A DNA stretch of 64,000 nt from Actinoplanes philippinensis. Lineage in GTDB: Bacteria > Actinomycetota > Actinomycetes > Mycobacteriales > Micromonosporaceae. Location of the stretch: positions 62,001 through 126,000 of the forward strand of contig NZ_FONV01000009.1 in the NCBI RefSeq assembly GCF_900113015.1, written 5' to 3'. Below are positions 50,326 to 58,307 of this stretch, piece after piece. Numbering within the stretch: position 1 is the first letter of the stretch; every line of letters begins with the position of its first letter. Made by a program: the position numbers and the translations under genes. The notes beneath the pieces are model-generated. The model searched no databases and was not told the DNA's origin. It was given only the letters and a program-made list of their open reading frames with translations.

Positions 50326-50847
50326 TCAGGGGCAGCGGATGCGGTCGTTGAGGGTGGCGAGCTGGCCGGCCGGGTTGGTGAGGTAGAGCCAGACGTGCAG
50401 GTCGTAGTGGACCGGCATGGGTGGGGCTCCGGCGGGGACCTCGTGGCCTGCCATGGGGCCGTCGAAGGGGTTGCCGAACAGGGTGGGCCGGTCGGTGTCG
50501 GTGGTGAGTCTGCCGTCGGCGTCGGGTTTGAAGTATTCGACGCCGACCAGGCGGACGGTGTCTTTCGGGCCGGGCACGTAGAGCAGCACTTCCGGCCAGA
50601 CCGGGTCGATGGCGGTGTCGGCGGCGAGCTGGGGGTTGAGGTAATGCCAGCCCATGCCGGGGACGCACAGGTCGGTGGGCTGGTATCCGGCTTTGATCGC
50701 CTCGTCGACGTCCTTGAAGCGGTGGGTGGCGTCGATGAGGACTTTGCGCTGGGCGGCGCTGAGGGTGGCCGGGTCGGCGTGTGCGGGCAGGGCCGGGGTG
50801 ACCGTGCAGGTCGCGGCGAGGGCGGCGGTCAGGAGACGCTTGATCAT
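50326..50847 (-). CDS. Secreted conserved protein of unknown function
   Basis: A 173-residue preprotein with a signal peptide (about 1-25). The mature part has a pattern seen in many actinobacteria and in soil bacteria: AIKAGYQPTDLCVPGMGWHYLNPQL, broken here (AGYQPTDLC and GMGWHYLNP), PEVLLYVPG, RLVGVEYFKPDADG, DRPTLFGNPFDGPM and PVHYDLHVWLYLTNP. The His/Tyr/Trp-rich set is suggestive of ligand or metal binding. No function is known. Confidence 0.75.
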   Translation of the reverse strand: MIKRLLTAALAATCTVTPALPAHADPATLSAAQRKVLIDATHRFKDVDEAIKAGYQPTDLCVPGMGWHYLNPQLAADTAIDPVWPEVLLYVPGPKDTVRLVGVEYFKPDADGRLTTDTDRPTLFGNPFDGPMAGHEVPAGAPPMPVHYDLHVWLYLTNPAGQLATLNDRIRCP

Positions 50848-50888
50848 GCGGCTCAGGGTGGGTCACCGGGTCCGGGGGTGTCCCGGTT

Positions 50889-51473
50889 TTACGGCGGGTC
50901 CATCCGCGGGAGGTGGATCTCGACGTCGCCCTCGTAGGCGAGCTGGGTGAACCAGCCGGTTTTCGCTGTCGGCAGCCAGGTGGTCGTCGCCCGGAACCAG
51001 CGGACCGCGGTGTCCTGTGCCGGCGATGACGGCCGGCCGGTGAGCCAGACGGAGGCGTGGCGCAGGCTCGGGGCCTCGCGGGTTCGCACGTCGATCTCGG
51101 TGTCGCGGATGCAGGTGTGCTCGCCGCACGGCCGGTCGCCGGGGTCGGCCGTGTACCTGACCACCGCTTGGAGATCCCCGTAGGAGTAGATGTCGACCAC
51201 CCCGTCGTCGGAGGGGCCGTCGACGGGTTCCATCGCGACCAGGCCGGGCGGCAGGTGTTGCCGCAGGATGGCGAAGTGTTCGCCGCGTCCGGCCCGGCGG
51301 GCCAGGTCGATGTCGGCGGCGGATCTCTGCAGCGGGGTACGCGCGGCGAGCCGCTCCTGACGGGCCCGTTCGGCGGCGGCCTCGCGGTGGTGGCGGCGCA
51401 CCAGCCCGTAGCCGCCGATCCCGGCGCACAGCCCGGTCACCACCACGATCAGAGTGATCAGGACGCGTTTCAC
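50889..51473 (-). CDS. Membrane-anchored protein of unknown function
   Basis: A 194-residue protein from GTG 51473. An N-terminal hydrophobic segment (about 3-24, VLITLIVVVTGLCAGIGGYGL) is followed by a charged linker (RRHHREAAAERARQERLAAR) and an extracytoplasmic domain with two cysteines (PCGEHTC) and a Trp-rich C-terminal segment. No family recognised. Confidence 0.7.
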   Translation of the reverse strand: MKRVLITLIVVVTGLCAGIGGYGLVRRHHREAAAERARQERLAARTPLQRSAADIDLARRAGRGEHFAILRQHLPPGLVAMEPVDGPSDDGVVDIYSYGDLQAVVRYTADPGDRPCGEHTCIRDTEIDVRTREAPSLRHASVWLTGRPSSPAQDTAVRWFRATTTWLPTAKTGWFTQLAYEGDVEIHLPRMDPP

Positions 51474-51525
51474 GACGCTAGCATGCCCGTCGATACGTGG
51501 CCTGCTGCCGGCCCGATGGCTCCTG

Positions 51526-52296
51526 TCAGGGGCGCGGGCGTACCCGCGACAGGTCGTGCGGGCGCGACGTGTCGATCACCTTCGGGGTCTGCATCTCGTC
51601 GCGGCGCAGGGGCGCGAGGGTCTCGTCGAGCGCGTCCATGATCAGCCGGGTGGCGTGCAGGGCCTGCGCGCCGGGGGTGCCGGTCTCGGCGCCGGTCAGG
51701 TCGACCGGCCGGCCGGCGAAGCGGACCTGCACGAGCGGGCGGGTCAGCAGGGCACGCAGCAGGGCCCGGCCGAGGTGTTTCGGGGCCTCCCACGGCAGGA
51801 CGGCGTGGGTGCCCCACTGGGCGACCGGCAGGACGGGCGCGCCGGACATCTGCGCCATCCGGGCGGCGCCGGTCTTGCCACGTTCGGGCCACATCCACGG
51901 GTCCAGGCCGATGCGGCCTTCCGGGTAGACCAGCACCGCCGAGTTCTCGGCCAGGGCTTTCGCGGCGTTGGGCAGGGCATCGGCGACGTGGGCGGTGTTG
52001 CGGTCGACGCGGATGTGCCCGCAGTGCCGCATGATCGAACCGACGATCGGTGCACGGAACACCCCGCCGGTGGCCATGAACCGCGGGGCGATGCCGGCTT
52101 TGTGGCATGCCGCCATGACGATGACCGGGTCGAACGGGCTGACGTGGTTGGCGGCCAGGATGACCGGGCCGCCACGCAACTGCTCGGGCAGCCCGCCGGA
52201 CACCCGCAGCCGGGCCAGCGGGAACACCACGATCCGGGCGACGACGAGCAGCCACCGCCACAGCCGCGGCGCCCGCCAGACAGGTGAGGTCTCCAT
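51526..52296 (-). CDS. Lysophospholipid acyltransferase (PlsC-like)
   Basis: A 256-residue membrane-associated acyltransferase. Motif I is NHVSPFD (catalytic His/Asp), motif III is YPEGRI, and motif IV is PVLPVAQWG, with MDA region at the N-terminal hydrophobic segment. It should acylate 1-acyl-glycerol-3-phosphate or a similar acceptor. The start at ATG 52296 gives the usual distance to motif I. Confidence 0.9.
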   Translation of the reverse strand: METSPVWRAPRLWRWLLVVARIVVFPLARLRVSGGLPEQLRGGPVILAANHVSPFDPVIVMAACHKAGIAPRFMATGGVFRAPIVGSIMRHCGHIRVDRNTAHVADALPNAAKALAENSAVLVYPEGRIGLDPWMWPERGKTGAARMAQMSGAPVLPVAQWGTHAVLPWEAPKHLGRALLRALLTRPLVQVRFAGRPVDLTGAETGTPGAQALHATRLIMDALDETLAPLRRDEMQTPKVIDTSRPHDLSRVRPRP

Positions 52297-52400
52297 GAGG
52301 TCTCGAATGATCGCACGGCCGCGCGAGGTCACGGCATCCGCCGGTCGGGGCGGCGAAAGTGGGATGCGCCGGTGGCCACGGCCGGTTTAGCGTCGCGGGC

Positions 52401-53054
52401 GTGGACCACACCTATCCCCCGCTGAACGTCACCGTCGTCACACCCCGGCTGACGCTGGCCGGCGCGAGCGACGATCTGCTGGAGCGTCTGGTGCCGCTGG
52501 TACGGGCGGGGATCGCCGACACCGAGCCGTGGCCGTTCGACGATCCGATGTCGTTCTACGCCGACAGCCCGCAACGGGAGTGGCGGTGGCTGCGCGGCAT
52601 CTGGGCGGGCCGTGGGCGGGTCACCGCGGACTCGTGGCGGTTGTACTTCGTCGTGCTCGTGGACGGGCAGCCGGTCGGCATGCAGGACTTGACCGGCCGC
52701 GACTTCACCCGTTTCGGTACGGTGACCAGCTTCTCCTGGCTGGCGCCGGCCCATCGTGGGCGGGGGCTGGGCCGGCAGATGCGGGCGGCGATCCTGCATC
52801 TGGCGTTCGCCGGGCTCGGCGCGCGGGAGGCCGGCAGTGACGCGTTCGCCGACAACCACGCCTCCAACCGGGTGTCGCAGGCGCTGGGGTATGAGCGCAA
52901 CGGCACCGACTGGGACACCCGCCGCGGGGAGCCGGCCCTGATCCAGCGGTGGCGGCTCACCCGGCAGGTGTGGCAGCAGCACCGCCGCGACGACATCACC
53001 CTGACCGGTGTCGAGCAGTGCCTGCCGGTGCTGGGCATCGACCGGCCGGAGTGA
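52401..53054 (+). CDS. GNAT-family N-acetyltransferase
   Basis: A 217-residue protein from GTG 52401. The acetyl-CoA loop is WLAPAHRGRGLGRQMRAAIL and the later ASNRVSQALGYERNGTDW follows the RimL/RimJ pattern, with a strand-rich start LTLAGASDDLLERLVPLVRAG. A C-terminal extension (about 30 residues) lacks a known motif. Acceptor unknown. Confidence 0.87.
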   Translation: MDHTYPPLNVTVVTPRLTLAGASDDLLERLVPLVRAGIADTEPWPFDDPMSFYADSPQREWRWLRGIWAGRGRVTADSWRLYFVVLVDGQPVGMQDLTGRDFTRFGTVTSFSWLAPAHRGRGLGRQMRAAILHLAFAGLGAREAGSDAFADNHASNRVSQALGYERNGTDWDTRRGEPALIQRWRLTRQVWQQHRRDDITLTGVEQCLPVLGIDRPE

Positions 53055-53060
53055 CAGCTG

Positions 53061-53338
53061 TCAGTAGTGCGCGAGGATCTGCGTGACGGGGTGGCCGAGC
53101 AGGGCGGCGACGGCGCCGAGTTCGGCGGTGTCGAGTTCGTAGGCGGCGCGGACCGGGTTGGTCACGCAGATCTCGAACCGCGCGAACCCGACCGGCCAGT
53201 CGTAGCGCAGCGAGTCCAGCGCGACGGTCGCCGCGCAGCACGGCACCTGCCGGTCGAGGCTGGTGAAGGTACGGCCGCGGCCGTATCGGGCTGCCACCGT
53301 GTGTCGGTGGGGATCAGCCGGAGGTAGTCGTCGCTCAC
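53061..53338 (-). pseudogene. Truncated actinobacterial protein gene with an internal deletion
   Basis: From GTG 53338 the frame gives a typical start (MSDDYLRLIPTDTRWQPD) but runs into unrelated residues; about 20 codons later a different frame continues with GRTFTSLDRQVPCCAATVALDSL and ends VTQILAHY at 53061. Start and end segments together match a common actinobacterial family with an N-terminal SDDYLRLIP and a C-terminal PCC...YDWPVGFARFE...LGHP...AHY. The middle is missing. Assignment is from pattern recognition. Confidence 0.55.
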
Positions 53339-53378
53339 CGTGCCATCATGACCGTTCCCCGGGTCAGAGCAGCGGCGA

Positions 53379-53414
53379 CACCTGCCTCTGCACCAGATGG
53401 CGCAGAGGCAGGTG
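53379..53414 (-). terminator. Terminator of the pseudoprotease gene
   Basis: CACCTGCCTCTGC (53379-53391) pairs perfectly with 53402-53414, 12 bases after the minus-strand gene stop. Confidence 0.85.
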
Positions 53415-53426
53415 ATCCGGAGCCGG

Positions 53427-54977
53427 TCAGAGGTTGTTCAGGTCGAATTTCTCCCACGACCCGCCGACGGTGTCGCGGTTGGCGATCAGCGGCTCCGCGC
53501 CGGCGCTCTCCGCGGTGACGAACTTGCCGTTGACCACCGCCTTGAGGCTGACACTGCCGTCGGTGTTGCGCACGAGCAGGAACTTCTCCCACGTTCCGCC
53601 GACGTAGTCCCGGTTGGCGATCAGCGCCCGGTCGCCGGCGCCGTCAGCTGTCACGTACTTGCCGTTGACCTGCGCCCGCAGGGCGATCAGGCCGTCACCG
53701 AGTTCGAAGGAGTCGAATTTCTCCCACGACCCGCCGACGGTGTCACGGTTCGCGATCAGCGGCTCCGCGCCGGCGTTTGCCGCGGTCACGTACTTGCCGT
53801 TGACCCGGGCGCGGAGGCTGACCGCCGTGGCCGGGGTGACCGACAAGACCCGGAACGGTGTGCCCTGGGAGCACTTGGTGACCCCGGAGATCGGGTAGCC
53901 GGCGATGCTCAGCTTCGCACCCACCGTGACGACGGCCGGATCACCGCCGAACGGGCTGTAGGTCACGCCGCCGGACGACAGCAGCGAGCAGCCCTCGACG
54001 CCCTTGGTCACCGTTCCGGTCAGGGTCTGCACCGTGTACGCCTGGGTGACCTGGACCCGGACGCCCTGGGTGCAGGCGCCGGCCGGGTTCGGGGCCCGGT
54101 AGCCGTAGACGTGCACTGTCTGCCCGGCCTTGACGACAGTGGCGTCGCCGCCGGCCAGCTGGTAGGTGCCGGTGCCGTCGGTGACGACCAGGCAGCCGGT
54201 CCCGCCGGCGGCCTCCACCCGGCCGGTCACCTCGAACTCCTTGAGCTGGGCGATCCAGGCGCCGAGCCCGTCGACGCGGCTCGCGGTGGCGTCGCGGCGG
54301 GTGCCGGTCTCGCCGAGACATCCGCCCTGCCACGAGGTGCTGAGCACGGCGACCAGTTCGGCGGTGCCGTCGCTGTTCTCGCGGATCACCGGGCCGCCGG
54401 CGTCGCCCCGGCAGATCGTGGCGTCGCCGAGCGGGACGAGTCCCAGGGTGGTCGCGGTGGTGTCCTGCACCGCGATCTGGCCGGTGTGCGGCAGGTCCGG
54501 CAGCCAGTCGCGGGCGGTCCGGCCGAAGCCGAGGACCCGCAGCGTCTCACCGGCCGCCGACGCGGACGCCGACACGGGGGCGCTGCCCCGTACGCCGGTC
54601 ACGGTCTTGGCCAGATGCGCGACGACCAGGTTGCGGTCGTCGCGGACGTGCAGGTAGTCGACGGTGACGGTCTGTGCGGCCACCGGCTGGTCCGAGCGGG
54701 TCGTCACGGTGCTGCCGGCCGGCGCGGGCCCGGTGACCGGCGCGGTGGCGAAGCAGTTCTTGGCGGTGGCGACCAGGTGGGGGTCCACCAGCACCCCGGT
54801 GCAGGCGCGGTCGGCGCCGACGCGCACCTTGACGACGTATCCGTAGGCGGCATCGGCGGTGGCGCCGGCGACCGCGGCCGCCTGGTCGGCGGTGACCAGC
54901 CCGGTCAGGCCGATGGCCGCGGCGGTCAGCACCGCCATGCCCCAGCCGCCGAGCAGCCGTCTTCTGTTTCGTGCCAT
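53427..54977 (-). CDS. Secreted trypsin-fold pseudoprotease with fascin-like repeats
   Basis: A 516-residue exported protein with a signal peptide (about 1-35). In the S1 domain (to about residue 240) the catalytic triad is fully lost: Asn74 for His (TAKNC), Asn116 for Asp (RNLVVAHL) and Ala193 for Ser (GDAGGP). Two DUF5818-like beta domains follow (LTGTVTKGVEGCSLL type), then three fascin/actin-crosslinking-like repeats (LRARVNGKYVTAANAG, LRAQVNGKYVTADGAG, LKAVVNGKFVTAESAG, each ending GGSWEKFD). It should be a secreted binding protein. Confidence 0.85.
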   Translation of the reverse strand: MARNRRRLLGGWGMAVLTAAAIGLTGLVTADQAAAVAGATADAAYGYVVKVRVGADRACTGVLVDPHLVATAKNCFATAPVTGPAPAGSTVTTRSDQPVAAQTVTVDYLHVRDDRNLVVAHLAKTVTGVRGSAPVSASASAAGETLRVLGFGRTARDWLPDLPHTGQIAVQDTTATTLGLVPLGDATICRGDAGGPVIRENSDGTAELVAVLSTSWQGGCLGETGTRRDATASRVDGLGAWIAQLKEFEVTGRVEAAGGTGCLVVTDGTGTYQLAGGDATVVKAGQTVHVYGYRAPNPAGACTQGVRVQVTQAYTVQTLTGTVTKGVEGCSLLSSGGVTYSPFGGDPAVVTVGAKLSIAGYPISGVTKCSQGTPFRVLSVTPATAVSLRARVNGKYVTAANAGAEPLIANRDTVGGSWEKFDSFELGDGLIALRAQVNGKYVTADGAGDRALIANRDYVGGTWEKFLLVRNTDGSVSLKAVVNGKFVTAESAGAEPLIANRDTVGGSWEKFDLNNL

Positions 54978-55098
54978 TGCTGTCCCCCGTTGTGTATCGA
55001 GCAGATCCACACCGGACAGTAGTGGCAGTCGTCGATCCCCGGAAGAAACGGGTGTCGAAGTTGGCATCCCGTCGCCGGTCAGCGGCGGGGCCGGAGGC

Positions 55099-55635
55099 TC
55101 ATTCCGGGGAACGCCGGCGCTGGCGCAGGTAGGCCAGGACCGCTTCGCGGGTGGTTCGTACCCCGAAAAGGGCTCTCGCCTCGGCGATGCGGCGGTTGGC
55201 GGTGCGCAGGGACAGGAATTCGGCGGCCGCCGCGGCGGCGATGGTGTCGCCGGCGGCGAGCCGGTCGAGCAGGGCCCGCTGTTCGGGGATGAGGTTGGCG
55301 ATGGTGTCGGCGCCGTCGATGCCGCGGTGCACCGGGCCGAGCCGGGACAGGTCGTCGATGAGGGCCCGCCCGGCCGCCGACTCCGGGTCGCACACCGCCA
55401 CGACACCGGCGCCGCGGGCCGCGGCCAGGACGGCGAGCTGCGCCGATTCGAGGTCGTCGTCGCCGACGCGGCCGTGCAGGATCAGGTGGGCGGCGCCGAC
55501 GTCCCAGGAGGGGTCGGGCAGGGCGAATCCGGCCCGGGCGGTCCATCCGTCACGGGTCAGCCTCCGCAGAACGGTGTCGGCTTCGGCCGCCGTGGCAACT
55601 ACGTGGCGTGGAGCATCGTCGGGCTGTCGTATCAC
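55099..55635 (-). CDS. LuxR-type HTH regulator with an N-terminal sensing segment
   Basis: A 178-residue protein from GTG 55635. The N-terminal 115 residues include AHLILHGRVGDDDLE and AVCDPESAAGRALIDDL, similar to REC-like or PAS-less regulator starts without a phosphorylatable Asp motif I can identify. The C-terminal HTH (about 118-165) has EQRALLDRLAAGDTI and SLRTANRRIAEARALFG. GTGA overlap with the upstream AAA-LuxR gene couples the pair. Confidence 0.8.
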   Translation of the reverse strand: MIRQPDDAPRHVVATAAEADTVLRRLTRDGWTARAGFALPDPSWDVGAAHLILHGRVGDDDLESAQLAVLAAARGAGVVAVCDPESAAGRALIDDLSRLGPVHRGIDGADTIANLIPEQRALLDRLAAGDTIAAAAAAEFLSLRTANRRIAEARALFGVRTTREAVLAYLRQRRRSPE

Positions 55636-58127
55636 CGGCCATCCTCGCTGATGTCGAAGGGTTCGGGCCTTGCCGGGGTGGTGGCGAAGGCCAGTGCCGC
55701 TGCCTCGGTCCGGGTACGTGCCCCGAGTTTGCGCATGCTCGCGCGGATGTGGGTGTCGACGGTCTCGGCGGAGATGCCGAGCTGCCCGGCGATCCGGCGG
55801 GTCGGCTCCCCTGCCGCGACCAGGCCCAGCACGTCCAGCTCGCGGCGGGTGAGCCGCCCGTCGGAGCGGGGGCTGCGGCTGTCGCGCTGCACCTGGTGGC
55901 GGCGCAGCCCGCGGCGGGCCCGGCCGGCCAGCACGGTCAGCCCGGCGCTGTCGGCGAGCTGCTCGGCGCGCAGCAGCGCGGTGACGGCCTGGTCCCGGTC
56001 GCCGCTGGTGAGGCCGGCGGCGATCAGGCAGCGGACCTGTTCGCGCAGGGCGACCGGCTGCCAGCTGTCGGCGGCGCTGTCCAGGCCGGAGCCGACGGCC
56101 CACGCGGTCAGGGTCCGGCGTGCGGCGACGGGCAGGTCGACGGGGATCGCCGCGGCGCCGGGCATGCCGAGGTCGTAAGCGGCCCACCGGGCGGTGATCG
56201 CGTGCAGCCCGGCGAGCAGACCGGTCCCGGCGTCGGCGGGGATCCGGGCGGCCCGGTCGGGTTGCCCGTCGAGCCAGGCCGCCTCCCGCGCGACCCACGC
56301 GGCGGCCGGATGCGCCGGAGCGCTCTCCAGGCGGGCCCGGGCGGCGGCGAGCAGCCCGGTGTCGGCCTCGATCAGCGCGGTCGCGGCGGTGGCGTAGGCG
56401 CGGGCCTGCTCCGGCAGGGACCGGTCGGTGAGGTTCGCCGCGCGGCGCAGCACCCCCTCGATGCCGTCCCACGACAGCTCGGCCGGGAAGTCGGGGCCGT
56501 GCAGCGCCAGCGCCCAGTCGGCGGCGGCCAGGAACCGGGTCTGCCAGCCGTAGGCGAGCGCTTCGCCCGCGGCGGCCGCGGCGGTCAGGGCGGCGCCGGC
56601 CGCGTCGGTGAGCCGGCCCTCCGCGGCCAGGTGCTCCACCAGCAGCCACGCCGACCAGCGGGCGATCAGCGGGTCGGCGAACCCGGCGGCGGCACGCAGC
56701 GCGGTGTCCCAGCCGGGCAGCCGGTGGGTGGCGCGGACCGCGGCCAGGGCGGCGACGATCCCCGGCGGCGGCTGCGGATGCCGCACGGCGATCTTGTCGG
56801 CCAGCTCGAGCGCGCTCATCGGTTCGGTGGCCAGCGCGCACAGCAGCAGGACCCGGTCGCGGGCGGCGACGACCCCGCCGGCGGCGGTGTCCGGCACGAC
56901 GCGGACCGCGTCGCGGGCGGCGCCCGGCTCACCGGCCTGCAACAGCGCCTCCCCGCGCAGGGCGGCGCCCTCCAGGGCGAGCGGGTCGGCCGGTGCGCCG
57001 GTGCGGGCGGCGGGGTGCCCGGCCAGCGCCGCGAGCGGGCGCAGCACCTCGGCGGCGTCGGCGGCCCGGCCGGTGGCCAGGGCGGCGTCGGCGGCGGCCA
57101 GCCGCACCCGCGGGTCGACGTCGGTGGGCAGGGCGCACGCGAACAGCAGCAGCGACGCCCGTTCGGCGCCGGCGGCCCGGTCGGCGGCGGCCAGCGCCGT
57201 GCGGTAGGCGCCGGGGGCGTCACCGGCGGCGGCCCGGTGCCGGGCGGACTCCGCCGGTGGGGTCAGCTCGGCGAGCCGGGCGTGCAGGTCGGCGCGGGCC
57301 GCCGGGTCGAGCAGCCCGGCCGCGGTCTCGGCCACATACGCCGACACCGGCAGCAGCGACCCGCCCGGCTCGGCGGTGACCAGCCCGGCGGCCAGCAGGT
57401 CGGCGGCGCCGGTGCCCAGCAGCGCGGGCGCGGCGGGACGCCCGAGCAGGCCGAGCGCGGCCAGCGCGGTGCGCGCCGGGCGGGGCAGGTCGGCCAGGGC
57501 GGTGGCCATCGCGTACGCCACCTGGTCGATGTCCTCCCCGATCGGCGCGCGGCCCGCGGCAGCCTGCCGGGCCAGCGCGATGATCGCGAGGGGGTTGCCG
57601 CCGGCCCGGGCGACGACCGCGGCCGCGCTCGCCTCGTCGAGGCCGCCGGCGCTCTTGCGGACCAGGGCGTGGGCGTCGGCGGGGGTCAGCGGCGGCACCG
57701 GCAGCCACGCGGTCGCGGCCTCGCGCAAGGCGGTGGCCAGCGGCTCGGGCAGCCGGTGCGGGGTCCGCACGGCGACCAGCACCCGGCAGGTGCGGGCCAG
57801 GTGCGGCAACGCGGCCACGGTGGCCGGGTCGGCGTGCTGCAGGTCGTCGATGACCAGCAGACCGCCACGGACCCGGGAGCGGACCGCCTCGGCCAGCAAC
57901 GGCACGTCGTCGGCGGGCAGCCGGGCCCGCACCGCCCGCGACAGGGCGAACGCCGGGACCTCCGACAGCATGGCCAGGCCGCCGCCGAGGTGGGCGGGGC
58001 CGGGCACGGCCGCGGCGATGCGGCGCAACAGGGTGGTACGCCCGCAGCCGGGCGGACCGGTCAGCACGACGAGGGCGGGCCCTTGACGCAGAGCGGTACG
58101 GGCGGCCACCTCTGGCTCGTCCGTCAC
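55632..58127 (-). CDS. Large LuxR-family regulator with AAA ATPase domain (LAL/MalT-like)
   Basis: An 831-residue protein from GTG 58127. Walker A is LTGPPGCGRTTLLRRIAA (near 23-40) and Walker B is GGLLVIDDLQHADP. A winged-helix and tetratricopeptide-like alpha-helical region (about 300-740) follow, then a LuxR HTH at about 759-810 (LTRRELDVLGLVAAG, ISAETVDTHIRASMRKLGA). These LAL proteins are ligand-responsive activators. It is divergent from the dynamin operon, with about 110 bases between starts, making regulation of that operon plausible. Confidence 0.9.
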   Translation of the reverse strand: MTDEPEVAARTALRQGPALVVLTGPPGCGRTTLLRRIAAAVPGPAHLGGGLAMLSEVPAFALSRAVRARLPADDVPLLAEAVRSRVRGGLLVIDDLQHADPATVAALPHLARTCRVLVAVRTPHRLPEPLATALREAATAWLPVPPLTPADAHALVRKSAGGLDEASAAAVVARAGGNPLAIIALARQAAAGRAPIGEDIDQVAYAMATALADLPRPARTALAALGLLGRPAAPALLGTGAADLLAAGLVTAEPGGSLLPVSAYVAETAAGLLDPAARADLHARLAELTPPAESARHRAAAGDAPGAYRTALAAADRAAGAERASLLLFACALPTDVDPRVRLAAADAALATGRAADAAEVLRPLAALAGHPAARTGAPADPLALEGAALRGEALLQAGEPGAARDAVRVVPDTAAGGVVAARDRVLLLCALATEPMSALELADKIAVRHPQPPPGIVAALAAVRATHRLPGWDTALRAAAGFADPLIARWSAWLLVEHLAAEGRLTDAAGAALTAAAAAGEALAYGWQTRFLAAADWALALHGPDFPAELSWDGIEGVLRRAANLTDRSLPEQARAYATAATALIEADTGLLAAARARLESAPAHPAAAWVAREAAWLDGQPDRAARIPADAGTGLLAGLHAITARWAAYDLGMPGAAAIPVDLPVAARRTLTAWAVGSGLDSAADSWQPVALREQVRCLIAAGLTSGDRDQAVTALLRAEQLADSAGLTVLAGRARRGLRRHQVQRDSRSPRSDGRLTRRELDVLGLVAAGEPTRRIAGQLGISAETVDTHIRASMRKLGARTRTEAAALAFATTPARPEPFDISEDGR

Positions 58128-58241
58128 CTGCGCCCTCCCCTTCCGGAAGCGGACATCACTGGCACGATCTCGGGATCCCGGTCACGGGGTGGACCTCCGT
58201 AGGCTCTGCGAGACTGCGGTGGACTACAGGAGGGCCCTTTC

Positions 58242-58307
58242 GTGACGCCGACTTCCGCGATAAGCACATTGTCGCCGACGGTGTGCTGCGCTGACGAGTC
58301 GAAGTGA
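58242..58307 (+). CDS. 21-residue micro-ORF preceding the first dynamin gene
   Basis: GTG 58242 to TGA 58307. A strong ribosome site (AGGAGGG, 58229-58235) lies 7 bases upstream. The stop overlaps the GTG start of the dynamin-like gene (GTGA), so ribosomes terminating here can start the next frame. The peptide begins MTPTSAISTLSPT and holds a Cys pair. It may be a leader peptide or only a coupling device. Confidence 0.55.
   Translation: MTPTSAISTLSPTVCCADESK

Noticed and set aside
53052-53063. Perfect 12-bp palindrome TGACAGCTGTCA
   Set aside because: It lies between two convergent gene ends; no promoter is there, so an operator role is unlikely.
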